Assembly (NCBI RefSeq): GCF_003634455.1
Contig: NZ_RBLC01000003.1
Location: 124,001-188,000, forward strand
DNA from: Flavobacterium endophyticum
GTDB taxonomy: Bacteria; Bacteroidota; Bacteroidia; Flavobacteriales; Flavobacteriaceae
Direction of reading: 5' to 3'
DNA: 64,000 bases
The position numbers and the translations under genes are program-made. This document shows, in pieces, positions 17,914-26,833 of this stretch. Positions within the stretch are counted from its first letter, which is position 1. Each line of letters begins with the position of its first letter. The notes beneath the pieces are model-generated. The model had not been told where the DNA came from. It ran no database searches and was given only the letters and a program-made list of their open reading frames with translations.

Positions 17914-17938
17914 AAAAAGCCCTTTAAAAAGGGCTTTT
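17914..17938. terminator. Bidirectional hairpin terminator between cpsB-like gene and wzc
   Basis: Arms AAAAGCCCTTT and AAAGGGCTTTT pair around a short AA loop, with A and T runs on the two sides. It therefore fits intrinsic termination of both convergent genes. Confidence 0.8.
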
Positions 17939-17955
17939 CTGTTTCTGTAAGATAC

Positions 17956-20322
17956 TTATTTCTTGAATATGTTTTTGTACCAAGGTTTTACTTCTTCTTG
18001 AACTCCATAACCGTAGCCGTAACCGTAGCCATAGCCTTTCTTCATTATCTCTGTAGCATTTAATACAAGAGACATGTTTGGCAATTTCTTTTGATTATAG
18101 AACATTTCTGGGACATGCAGCATACGCTTGTCTAGATAATTGGCTCTAACTACATAAATAAATGCATCCGCATTATTAGCAATCAAAAGTGTATCTGTAA
18201 CAACACTAACCGGAGCTGTATCTACGATAATATAATCATACGTATCTTTCAACTCTGTAAACATTTTATTAAGCTTGTCGTTCATCAAAAGTTCTACTGG
18301 ATTTGGCGGAATAACTCCTGAAGATAATACGTGGAAATTTTCAAAATTATCTAGTTTAGTAATATAGCTTTCTAGATTTCTGTCATGTTTCGAAAGATAG
18401 TTTGTAACTCCTTCAGATTTTATTGGTATATATTCTGCTAATTTCGGGTTCCTAATATCCATTCCCACCAACAATACTTTTTTTCCAGACAGCGCAATAG
18501 TACCAGCTAAGTTTACAGAAATAAAAGTCTTTCCTTCCCCTGGAATTGTTGAAGTTACAAATATTGCCTTTCCTTTATCGCCTTGAACACCTGTCAACAT
18601 GAATTCTAAATTGGTTCTCACAATTCGGATCGCCTCAGCTGAACTAGAGCGGCTATTGGTATTGATCATTTCTTCATGTGATTCAGATTTAGGAACATCT
18701 CCTAGGAATGGAATTGCCAGACGTTTTTCTATTTCTTGTCTAGTTTTGATTTTAGTATTAAGCAAGTCCATTATATAAATTATCCCAAAAGGAATAGCCA
18801 ATCCTGCAAGAAGCGCTCCTAAATAAATTATCATTCTTTTTGGCGAAACTGGTACTTCAGAACTTAAAGCGGAATCAATAACTTTTGCACTTTGTTCTGT
18901 TGCAGCCAACGTCAGAGCTGTTTCTTCACGTTTTTCAAGAAGATACAAATAGAGTGCTTCTTTTACTTTTTGTTGCCTATCAATAATTCTAAATTCTCTT
19001 TCGAGACGGGGCACTTGTGCTTTTCTGCCTCCTATTTCTGCCCCTTCTCTATCAAGATTCCTCCTTTTTATATTCAAAGAAGATTGTAACCTATAAAGAC
19101 TTTGTTGAATATTCGATTTGAGTGCAACTATTCTTTTGTCAGCATTTTTTACGACAGGATTATCTAAGGTTGCACCTGTAGCAATTCTATTCCTTTCTAT
19201 TACTAATTTATTATATTCTGCGATAAGGCTTCCTGCTTCAGAGTCAGTACCTGTTGAAAGAATATTCGTAGGAACCAAATCTTCTGATTTACTACTTTTC
19301 AAGAATGAAATCATTGAAGCAACTACGTTTTGTTGAATCTCTGTTTCAATTTTTTGCTTTTCATAATCTGATGCATTCTCTAAAAACAATTTTGTCTCAG
19401 ACTCAATATCCGTAAGACGGTTTTGATTTTTAAAACCTTCTACATCTTTTTCTACGTCAGACAATTCGTTGGTAATGAATTCTAAACGTTGGCTAATGAA
19501 TTGCGATGTTTTTTCAGCAACAAGATTTTTATCCTCAATTGCATTCTGGTTGTAAATTTCTACTAGAGTATTTAAAAAGTCTTCGCCTCTTTCTGGAACT
19601 TCATCTACTATTGATAGCTCTACAACGCTGGTATTCTTACTTAGTGGACTTACATTTAATCTTGATTTAAAACTCTGCGTTTTTTTAGCTAACGGAGAAA
19701 CTTCACAATCAATCGAGAATTCTCCATTTAGTTTAGAATCTTCCCGAGTGGATTTTGTAACTAAAATATTTCCAAGAGTAGAAGAAATTAATTTATTATA
19801 TCGAAAAATTCCAATTTCTTTATCAGCGTAAGTCAGTCTATAAGTGTCTTTATTAACCGATCCTACTTGAAATATTGTTTTTTTGAATTTCTTGTCTTTC
19901 GCTTTAGGAAAAAAGAGAAATACGATAGGAGAATTTTTATATAATTCTACGGATTTTACTCTTCCATGATTAATATAAGAGACGTTTAACTTCAGCTCTT
20001 CGACAGTATTGTAAATTAGCGTTCTGGATCTCAAGACTTCTACTTCATTATCCACATTACTTTTAGAACCTCCAAGTACTCCTAAATCTGACAAGGCAGA
20101 AAATTCCGAAGCAAGCCCGCCTTTTTTATCATCTTTTACTAAAATTGTAGCATTTGCTCTATAGAGCGGCGTTGCATATCTAAGATAAATGAAGGCACAT
20201 ACAAGAGTAATAATAATTGTAAAGAGAAACCATTTCCAATGAGCAAGATATTTTTCTATCTGTTCACGGATACTAAAGTCAGATTCTTGATTTTCTTGCG
20301 ATAATTCTTGATTATTATTCAT
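17956..20322 (-). CDS. wzc: Polysaccharide co-polymerase / tyrosine autokinase (Wzc-like)
   Basis: The 788-residue inner-membrane protein combines a Wzz-type periplasmic domain with a cytoplasmic BY-kinase. Transmembrane segments lie at about 31-48 and 498-518, with long coiled-coil-rich parts between (about 265-470). The kinase has Walker A PGEGKTF (594-600), Walker A' LLVGMDIRNPK (617-627) and Walker B YDYIIVDTAP (695-704). The C-terminus ends in five alternating Gly-Tyr pairs (Tyr 764-772), the probable autophosphorylation cluster. It sits 5 bases after wza and closes the Wzx/Wzy operon. A second Wzc with the same tail is at 54872-57313. Regulation by the convergent PHP phosphatase is expected. 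Confidence 0.93.
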   Translation of the reverse strand: MNNNQELSQENQESDFSIREQIEKYLAHWKWFLFTIIITLVCAFIYLRYATPLYRANATILVKDDKKGGLASEFSALSDLGVLGGSKSNVDNEVEVLRSRTLIYNTVEELKLNVSYINHGRVKSVELYKNSPIVFLFFPKAKDKKFKKTIFQVGSVNKDTYRLTYADKEIGIFRYNKLISSTLGNILVTKSTREDSKLNGEFSIDCEVSPLAKKTQSFKSRLNVSPLSKNTSVVELSIVDEVPERGEDFLNTLVEIYNQNAIEDKNLVAEKTSQFISQRLEFITNELSDVEKDVEGFKNQNRLTDIESETKLFLENASDYEKQKIETEIQQNVVASMISFLKSSKSEDLVPTNILSTGTDSEAGSLIAEYNKLVIERNRIATGATLDNPVVKNADKRIVALKSNIQQSLYRLQSSLNIKRRNLDREGAEIGGRKAQVPRLEREFRIIDRQQKVKEALYLYLLEKREETALTLAATEQSAKVIDSALSSEVPVSPKRMIIYLGALLAGLAIPFGIIYIMDLLNTKIKTRQEIEKRLAIPFLGDVPKSESHEEMINTNSRSSSAEAIRIVRTNLEFMLTGVQGDKGKAIFVTSTIPGEGKTFISVNLAGTIALSGKKVLLVGMDIRNPKLAEYIPIKSEGVTNYLSKHDRNLESYITKLDNFENFHVLSSGVIPPNPVELLMNDKLNKMFTELKDTYDYIIVDTAPVSVVTDTLLIANNADAFIYVVRANYLDKRMLHVPEMFYNQKKLPNMSLVLNATEIMKKGYGYGYGYGYGVQEEVKPWYKNIFKK

Positions 20323-20327
20323 AATAT

Positions 20328-21107
20328 TTATCGAACGGTTAAGGCTATAATAGTAACAATTAAAGAAACGGCAGAGATAACAATAGAAGTGTTTGGCCCT
20401 ACAACAGAAGAATTTACTTTTGTTTTATTCGGCTCCACATATACAATGTCATTTTGTGATAAATAATAATATGGTGAATTCAAAAAGTCAGCTTTGGTAA
20501 TATCAACACGTGTAGCTTGTTTTTTTCCGTCTTTTTCTCTTATTATCAAAATATTTTCTCTTTTGCCATAGACAGTCAAGTCTCCAGATAAACTTAAGGC
20601 TTCAGCTAAGGTTATTCTTTCACTTGTAATATTATGAACTCCAGGCTGTGTTACTTCTCCTTGAACAGTAATTTTAAAATTTAGTATTCTCAGATTAACA
20701 GATGGTTTTGTTATATATTTTGAGAGCTCTTGATTCATTTTTCCAACAGCTTCCGTTCTAGTCAATCCTCCCAATTTAATTGCTCCAATTATAGGAAATT
20801 GTATGAATCCATTAGAATCGATAAGATAGCTATTCATTCGCAGTTGTTGTGTTTCAAATTCTGTATTTGACTGCATGACTACAGATGGAAGATTAAAAGG
20901 CGCTGCTACTTCTGGATTTTCAGCCATGACAACAATCATTAATAAATCATCTGGTTGCAAATGTGTTTCGTAAGAGGCAGAATTTTCAAGGTTTGGCAAT
21001 TGATCAATATTTTGATAATATGCTACTCCTTTTCTTGAAGCACAAGAAAAAACAAAAATAGAAGTCAAAATTAAAATTATCGGCCTGAAGAAAAAGAATC
21101 GTTTCAT
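20328..21107 (-). CDS. wza: Polysaccharide export lipoprotein (Wza-like)
   Basis: This 259-residue lipoprotein has a signal peptide ending in the lipobox FVFSC (Cys22), so it should be anchored to a membrane, presumably the outer one. A polysaccharide export domain follows (LQPDDLLMIVVMAENPEV, then SNGFIQFPIIGAIKLGGLT). SLBB-like soluble domains come next (VTQPGVHNI, then LAEALSLSGDLTVYG). A hydrophobic C-terminal helix (SIVISAVSLIVTIIALTV region) may sit in the outer membrane. It lies 54 bases after the pglF-like gene and 5 bases before wzc. The length is short compared with E. coli Wza (about 380), as is common in Bacteroidota. Confidence 0.9.
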   Translation of the reverse strand: MKRFFFFRPIILILTSIFVFSCASRKGVAYYQNIDQLPNLENSASYETHLQPDDLLMIVVMAENPEVAAPFNLPSVVMQSNTEFETQQLRMNSYLIDSNGFIQFPIIGAIKLGGLTRTEAVGKMNQELSKYITKPSVNLRILNFKITVQGEVTQPGVHNITSERITLAEALSLSGDLTVYGKRENILIIREKDGKKQATRVDITKADFLNSPYYYLSQNDIVYVEPNKTKVNSSVVGPNTSIVISAVSLIVTIIALTVR

Positions 21108-21161
21108 ATTGGAATTTTCTGTGTAAAGATGCTATTTAAGGATTAAAAGCCTAGATATGGA

Positions 21162-23147
21162 CTAAATTTGGTTGGCGTGATTTTTGTCTAACGTTTCGAA
21201 AACAGAATTCATACTTTTGAATTCTGGCACAATAAATTTCATTTTAGCAACAATTCCTTCATTAGAAGTAATTTCCGAAGTATCTATTAAGTCATGTATG
21301 GCTTCACTCACCGCATCAAAATCATCAAAAGTTTCTTCAGCAATCATAATCTTCTCATGATGTGTAGGCAATGTTTTGGCTGTATCATTAAGCAATTCTT
21401 CATATAATTTTTCACCAGGGCGCAAACCTACTATTTTGATCTTGATTTGCTTATCAGGCATAAATCCTGCCAGCTTAATCATTTTTCTCGCCAGATCAAT
21501 AATTTTAACTGGGTCTCCCATATCGAAGATATATACCTCGCCTCCATTACCCATTGCACCAGCTTCAAGAACTAGCTGACAAGCTTCGGGAATAGTCATG
21601 AAATATCGTATAATATCAGGGTGTGTAATTGTAATTGGCCCGCCTTCTTCGATTTGTTTCTTAAAAAGTGGTACCACTGAGCCATTTGACCCTAATACAT
21701 TTCCAAATCGTGTAGTTATGAACTTAGTGCCATTATTTTCAGAATCATTCCTATGTTTATAATTTAAGGACTGAACATATTTTTCTGCAATTCTTTTGCT
21801 TGCGCCCATCACACTACTTGGATTTACAGCCTTATCTGTAGAAACCATCACAAAACGTTCTACTTTATATTTATGAGATAAATCGGCAAGGATTTTAGTC
21901 CCTAATATGTTTGTAAATACAGCCTGCGAAGGATTTTCTTCCATTAATGGGACATGCTTGTATGCTGCTGCGTGATACACAACTTGCGGTTGATATAGCT
22001 TAAAAACCTGCTTTAACACCTGTTTATTTCTTACATCGGCCAAAACGTTATGAATCGTTATTTCAGGATTGCAATTTGCAATTTCTAATGACAGGCTGTG
22101 TAATGGTGTTTCAGCTTGATCCAGAATAACAATAGTCTTTGGATTAAATCCTATTACTTGCCTTACAATTTCACTTCCAATAGAACCAGCCGCTCCGGTA
22201 ACCATAATGGTCTTGCCTCTTAATTGAGAAGATATAGAGTGTGTATCAAGAACAATCGGCTTTCTTTCTAGCAAATCTTGAATCTCAAAGCTTTTAATAT
22301 TTTTTGAAATTTCTTCCTGATTTTCCCAGTCAGTAATTAAAGGTATTGTATACACTTTATAGTTGTATTCCAAACATTCATCGACTATAGCTAATCTTTC
22401 CTCTTTAGTAAGAGATTTATCTGCTATAATAAGTGCCTCAGCACCAACAGAACGCATTACTACAGGAACTCTTCTCTTGAGTTGCAGGATAGGGAGATCC
22501 AGAATCCTTTTTGAACTATTCTGGCTAAATTTATCAATAAAACCAATAAGTTTAAATCGGCTTGGGTTTTCCGATCTCAAAGCATTAGCAACGGCTATGG
22601 CATTATTGTCAAATCCATAAATCAGTGCTCTCATTTGCCCATCTTTTCTCGAAATATTAAGATATTTTTCAAAAGTTTGCTTTACAACTATCCTGTAAAA
22701 AAACAGAAAAGAAAACGAAAGAACCCCATTAATAAATATACCTGTATTTAAAAATATCTTATATTCGTGATCAAGAAGGAATACAAAATTGACAAACACA
22801 AGAGTAATTAGGGCGCAAAATTGGGCAAAAAATATCTTAACAGCATCAATATAGGAAGAATGCCTTATGATTCCCGAATAAGTGCGAAAGACCCAAAAGA
22901 AAAAAATATTTACTACAAAATAAAGGATTGTTCCATAAAAGAGATAGCCATCAGGGATATAAGTCAGCTTGATTCCTTTCAGCAACAAGTAGGTTATAAG
23001 ACCTGCAGCAAATACAATTCCCAAATCGAGTAATAAAACAACCCATCTGGGAAGATATCCCAAATTCTTAAAACTAAAGCTTAATTTCCGTCCCGGTATA
23101 GCATTTCGCATATCAGACGTAAAATTTTTTTTGTCTAATTCTTTCAA
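21162..23147 (-). CDS. pglF: Membrane-bound UDP-GlcNAc 4,6-dehydratase (PglF/WbpM/CapD-like)
   Basis: The 661-residue protein has four N-terminal transmembrane segments (about 35-57, 68-88, 105-125, 136-152), a first Rossmann domain (from about 172) and a second SDR domain. The latter has TGAAGSIG (317-324), VSTDKAVNP (435-443) and VMGASK (446-451). In the active site Met447 replaces the Tyr of Y-x3-K, with Lys451 kept, as known for WbpM/PglF dehydratases. It converts UDP-GlcNAc to the 4-keto-6-deoxy sugar, feeding the aminotransferase at 23340-24488. A 192-base gap with a -7 box precedes it, so it may have its own promoter. Confidence 0.9.
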   Translation of the reverse strand: MKELDKKNFTSDMRNAIPGRKLSFSFKNLGYLPRWVVLLLDLGIVFAAGLITYLLLKGIKLTYIPDGYLFYGTILYFVVNIFFFWVFRTYSGIIRHSSYIDAVKIFFAQFCALITLVFVNFVFLLDHEYKIFLNTGIFINGVLSFSFLFFYRIVVKQTFEKYLNISRKDGQMRALIYGFDNNAIAVANALRSENPSRFKLIGFIDKFSQNSSKRILDLPILQLKRRVPVVMRSVGAEALIIADKSLTKEERLAIVDECLEYNYKVYTIPLITDWENQEEISKNIKSFEIQDLLERKPIVLDTHSISSQLRGKTIMVTGAAGSIGSEIVRQVIGFNPKTIVILDQAETPLHSLSLEIANCNPEITIHNVLADVRNKQVLKQVFKLYQPQVVYHAAAYKHVPLMEENPSQAVFTNILGTKILADLSHKYKVERFVMVSTDKAVNPSSVMGASKRIAEKYVQSLNYKHRNDSENNGTKFITTRFGNVLGSNGSVVPLFKKQIEEGGPITITHPDIIRYFMTIPEACQLVLEAGAMGNGGEVYIFDMGDPVKIIDLARKMIKLAGFMPDKQIKIKIVGLRPGEKLYEELLNDTAKTLPTHHEKIMIAEETFDDFDAVSEAIHDLIDTSEITSNEGIVAKMKFIVPEFKSMNSVFETLDKNHANQI

Positions 23148-23201
23148 TTTTCAAAAGTTTTTAATTCGGGGGAATTCCAAAAATGCTCTTGCAATTTTGC
23201 G

Positions 23202-23209
23202 CAAAGTTA
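23202..23209 (-). promoter_or_regulatory. Possible internal promoter (-7 box TAACTTTG) before pglF-wza-wzc
   Basis: The minus strand reads TAACTTTG, matching TAnnTTTG, 55 bases upstream of the pglF start. It lies in the only long gap (192 bases, 23148-23339) of the Wzx/Wzy operon. No -33 element was recognised, so this is tentative. Confidence 0.4.
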
Positions 23210-23339
23210 TACAAAAAACAACAATGTTAAGTGATTATTAAAATTTTAAATACTCATTAACGTTTTTTCTTAATTTTATATTTTTTACACATCAAAAGAA
23301 CTCATTAACAAGCTATAGGTTAAATTTATAACAAATTAC

Positions 23340-24488
23340 TTATCTAGCTATTTCAAAAAAAATATTCAGTACATTGGCGATACGACTTCTATCATCCTCG
23401 GTAAGATTAGAACCTGAAGGCAGACACAGTCCTTTTTCGAATAGTTTTTCTGCTACATCCTTCCCATAGTAAGGATATTTTTCATAAACGGGCTGTAAAT
23501 GCATAGGTTTCCATAATGGACGGCTCTCTATGTTTTCCTTTTCTAAGGCCAATCGCATATCTTCTCTATTCTTCCCATGAGTTCTTTCCGGATCAACGAT
23601 AATGGCCGAAAGCCAGTGATTCGAGAAATAATCATCATTTGGCTCAGCCAGTACTGTCACTCCGTCGATATTCTTAAAATAATCTACATAAAACTCATTC
23701 ATTTTTCTTCGCAAAGCAACATGCTTGTCCAAGACCTCCATCTGACCCCGGCCAATTCCTGCGCATATATTGCTCATTCTATAATTATACCCAACCTCAC
23801 TATGCTGATAATGAGGCGCATTATCTCTGGCTTGAGTAGAAAGAAAAACAGCTTTTTCTTTTACTTCTTTATTTTTTGCTACAATTGCCCCTCCTCCAGA
23901 AGTTGTTATAATCTTATTGCCATTAAAAGATAAAGCGCTAATCTCACCAAACGTACCGCACATTTGTTTTTTATAATGACTTCCTAGTGCTTCAGCACTA
24001 TCTTCTAGGACTGGAATTTGATATTTGTTCGCAACAGTGTGTATTTCATCCGCCTTATAAGGCATTCCATACAGGTGAACTGCTATTATTGCTTTTGGCT
24101 TATTCCCTTTTGCAATTCTATCAACTATTGCCTCTTCTAAAGCAATCGGACAAAGATTCCATGTTTCCTTTTCACTATCGACAAAAATTGGTGTTGCTCC
24201 CTGATACATAATCGGATTAGCTGAAGCCGAAAAAGTCATGCTTTGGCAGATTACCTCATCTCCTGCTTTGACACCTAAAATTATCAAACCCAAATGCAAG
24301 GCAGCAGTTCCGGAACTCAAAGCCCCAACATAAGAATTCTGTCCTATATATTTTTCTAAATCAGCTTCAAACCCTGTGACATTAGGACCTAATGGCGCAA
24401 CCCAATTGGACTCAAAAGCTTCATTAACATAATTTTGCTCAGTTCCTCCCATATGGGGAGATGAAAGCCATATTTTTTGATTACTCAT
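23340..24488 (-). CDS. pglE: DegT/DnrJ/EryC1/StrS sugar aminotransferase (PglE-like)
   Basis: The 382-residue PLP enzyme has SSGTAALHLGL (58-68), VHLYGMP (137-143), LEDSAEALGS (161-170) and LSFNGNKIITTSGGG (186-200), with Lys192 as the Schiff-base lysine. It most likely aminates the 4-keto sugar made by the PglF-like dehydratase, using glutamate, to give UDP-4-amino-GlcNAc-type sugar. Gene order pglC-pglD-pglE-pglF supports this. It follows pglD by 7 bases. Confidence 0.9.
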   Translation of the reverse strand: MSNQKIWLSSPHMGGTEQNYVNEAFESNWVAPLGPNVTGFEADLEKYIGQNSYVGALSSGTAALHLGLIILGVKAGDEVICQSMTFSASANPIMYQGATPIFVDSEKETWNLCPIALEEAIVDRIAKGNKPKAIIAVHLYGMPYKADEIHTVANKYQIPVLEDSAEALGSHYKKQMCGTFGEISALSFNGNKIITTSGGGAIVAKNKEVKEKAVFLSTQARDNAPHYQHSEVGYNYRMSNICAGIGRGQMEVLDKHVALRRKMNEFYVDYFKNIDGVTVLAEPNDDYFSNHWLSAIIVDPERTHGKNREDMRLALEKENIESRPLWKPMHLQPVYEKYPYYGKDVAEKLFEKGLCLPSGSNLTEDDRSRIANVLNIFFEIAR

Positions 24489-24495
24489 TTTAGTA

Positions 24496-25110
24496 TTATT
24501 TTTCTGTGTATTTAATAACTTTTCCTGGATTCCCTACAACTACTGCATAATCTTCAACATCTTTTAAGATAACTGCTCCTGCGCCAATAATTGCCCATTT
24601 GCCAATCCGTACTCCTTGTATAATAGAAGCTCCAATCCCAACATGGCTTCCTTCACCAACTACAACATCCCCTGCTAAAGAAGCATTCGGAGAGATGTGC
24701 GTATAGTCGCCTATATGGCAATCATGATCAATTATAGCTCCCGTATTAATAATCGAATGCCTACCTATTACAGAATCCGGATTAATAATAGCTCCAGCCA
24801 TAATCACGGTTCCTTCATCAATAGAAGCATATTTAGAGATTATTGCTGTAGGATGTATTACCGTATGAAATTTGGCGCTTATTCTTTCAGAAATGGTCTT
24901 TCTTACTCTATTATTTCCTATAGAAATCGCCAATAAATCTTCTTTGTTAATTTTATGTCCGTTCGCTTGAATGACCGGAACACCAAATATATTGGTCTTT
25001 TGAGGATTGTCATCGAATACGACCTCTACTGTATCGCCCATTAAATGAATAGAATCGATAATGACCTTACAGTGTCCACTTGCTCCGTATAATAAAACTT
25101 TATTTCCCAT
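24496..25110 (-). CDS. pglD: Sugar O/N-acetyltransferase with hexapeptide repeats (PglD/NeuD family)
   Basis: The 204-residue protein has an N-terminal Rossmann-like part (VLLYGASGHCKVIID) and a C-terminal left-handed beta-helix of hexapeptide repeats (from about residue 90, e.g. VIMAGAIINPDSVIG). HDCHIGDY supplies the catalytic His. It should use acetyl-CoA to acetylate the 4-amino sugar, giving UDP-diNAcBac. I chose the ATG at 25108-25110 because GNKVLLYGASGH is the family start and it overlaps the preceding stop by 11 bases. A start at 25143 would run deeper into the upstream gene. Confidence 0.9.
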   Translation of the reverse strand: MGNKVLLYGASGHCKVIIDSIHLMGDTVEVVFDDNPQKTNIFGVPVIQANGHKINKEDLLAISIGNNRVRKTISERISAKFHTVIHPTAIISKYASIDEGTVIMAGAIINPDSVIGRHSIINTGAIIDHDCHIGDYTHISPNASLAGDVVVGEGSHVGIGASIIQGVRIGKWAIIGAGAVILKDVEDYAVVVGNPGKVIKYTEK

Positions 25111-25708
25111 TAAAAGGCTCAATTGTAGCAGCATCCGCTGCATTTATTCCTTCACTTTTTATCACTTTTTGAATTGTCATAAAAATGATTTTTAAATCTA
25201 ATTTAAAGGATATATTGTCTACATACCATACATCCATTTCAAATTTTTTATCCCAGCTTATTGCGTTTCTTCCGTTAACTTGTGCCCACCCCGTAATTCC
25301 TGGCTTTACTTCGTGTCTCCTATTCTGAAAATCCGAATACAAATGGAGGTAGTGCACCAACAATGGCCTAGGCCCTATGAGACTCATGTCTCCCTTCATA
25401 ACATTTATTAGCTGTGGAATCTCATCGAGTGAAGTCTTACGGACAAAGGAACCAATCCTAGTCAAACGTTCGGCGTCAGGAAGTAGCTGCCCTTGTCTGT
25501 CCTTCTTATCGTTCATCGTCTTAAATTTGATTATTTTAAAGACCTTACCATTTTTTCCGGGACGTTTTTGAAGAAAGAAAGGCTGGCTATTATTAGCAAA
25601 GAATAGAAATAGTGTAACCAAAATAAAAACAGGGCTTAAAATTATCAAGACAATCAAAGCTGCGATAAAATCAATCACTTTTTTAAAAAAGTTTCTGTAT
25701 ATTTTCAT
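25100..25708 (-). CDS. pglC: Phosphoglycosyl transferase, single-domain (PglC-like)
   Basis: The 202-residue monotopic membrane enzyme has an N-terminal re-entrant hydrophobic helix (about 12-37), then KRPGKNGKVFKIIKFKTM (48-65), LDEIPQLINVMKGDMSLIGPRP in two parts (catalytic Asp95-Glu96 and GPRP at 112-115) and PGITGWAQVNGRN. It transfers a sugar phosphate, probably diNAcBac-1-P, to undecaprenyl phosphate and so starts the repeat unit. It is the only such initiating enzyme in the window. The stop overlaps pglD by 11 bases and the start overlaps the upstream GT4 by 4 bases. Confidence 0.92.
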   Translation of the reverse strand: MKIYRNFFKKVIDFIAALIVLIILSPVFILVTLFLFFANNSQPFFLQKRPGKNGKVFKIIKFKTMNDKKDRQGQLLPDAERLTRIGSFVRKTSLDEIPQLINVMKGDMSLIGPRPLLVHYLHLYSDFQNRRHEVKPGITGWAQVNGRNAISWDKKFEMDVWYVDNISFKLDLKIIFMTIQKVIKSEGINAADAATIEPFNGK

Positions 25709-26832
25709 TGGTTGACTTTTTGGTATATCTCAAGAGCATTCTGAATAAGCTTGTCCTTTTGAAACAGTTCCTGCACTTTGCTTTTTCCGTTGGCAATCAT
25801 TTCTTTGTTTTCTGTATTAATAGTCTGCAGTATTTTACTTACTATTAAATCTTTTTTCTCCAGTTCGACATTATAACCTGAAAATCCATTAATCACTAAT
25901 TCTGGCAACGCACCTCTATTGGAAGATACCGTAGGGATTTCAAACAGCAGGCTTTCGAAAACACCACCAAGATTTTCTGATTTGGATAAATACACAAAGA
26001 CATCAAAATTAGCAATAACGCTGTAAACATTGGTATATTTCCCTGTAAAAAAAATTCTTTTTTCATCAATGGCTTTACCCATTTCAATCAGCTTATTTTC
26101 ATAGTCCTTATTTTCACCAAAAGTTGATCCAGCTATAATCAAAACAACATCTTTTCTTATTTTTAGGATTTCGCGAAATGCTTCGAGCAATTCTTCATGT
26201 CCTTTCAATCCTTTTTTCTCATAAAATTTCGGAGGATAGATATAGGAAGCTGTTCCAATTATGTTATAATTTTCTGGAATGTTGTATTGCTTTCTCAAAT
26301 CCCATACTTCTGTCATTTGCTTTTTTTCAAGCATTTCTTCGACATCAATATAAGCATAGTTCAGAAAAAGTTTCGAAGCAGGAACTCCTGAATCAGCGTA
26401 CTTATCGTAAATATATTGTGATGTTGCGATCCAATAATCATTTTTTTGGGCGCTTTTGATGTCAAAGAATTTGAATATTTTGTTTTCTAAATGTAATGGG
26501 CCTACTACTTGAAATAGCCTTGGCACTTTTATTCCTCTTAGAAAAAATCGGGCATATAATGTGGTTTGCGTAAACCAGCTATGAATTACATCAGGGTTAT
26601 CTTTTTTTACAATTTCTTTAAATATTTTTCCTTTGCTGAAAATAGAAAAATTCAATTTATATTCAAAGATATAAACATTGCGACAGACCGCCCTATATTC
26701 TTCGATATGCTTGCCATTATCTGGCAAAATAACGCTAAAAGTAAGAGAAGGATGTCTTTCTTTAAGTTCTTTTATTTGGTTTATCGCCCACGTCGCGCCT
26801 TCGCTCGTCTTGATTAGGTGTAATATGTGCAT
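25705..26832 (-). CDS. GT4-type glycosyltransferase
   Basis: This 375-residue GT-B enzyme opens MHILHLIKTSEGATWAI. NIIGTASYIYPPKFYEKKG and ENLGGVFESLLFEIPTVSS belong to the C-terminal nucleotide-sugar domain with the paired Glu motif. I prefer the ATG at 26830-26832, one base after the upstream stop, since it gives the normal GT4 N-terminus. An ATG five codons earlier (26845-26847) would overlap the upstream gene. By position next to pglC it may add the second sugar, as PglA does; this is inference. Confidence 0.88.
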   Translation of the reverse strand: MHILHLIKTSEGATWAINQIKELKERHPSLTFSVILPDNGKHIEEYRAVCRNVYIFEYKLNFSIFSKGKIFKEIVKKDNPDVIHSWFTQTTLYARFFLRGIKVPRLFQVVGPLHLENKIFKFFDIKSAQKNDYWIATSQYIYDKYADSGVPASKLFLNYAYIDVEEMLEKKQMTEVWDLRKQYNIPENYNIIGTASYIYPPKFYEKKGLKGHEELLEAFREILKIRKDVVLIIAGSTFGENKDYENKLIEMGKAIDEKRIFFTGKYTNVYSVIANFDVFVYLSKSENLGGVFESLLFEIPTVSSNRGALPELVINGFSGYNVELEKKDLIVSKILQTINTENKEMIANGKSKVQELFQKDKLIQNALEIYQKVNQ

Positions 26833-26833
26833 A

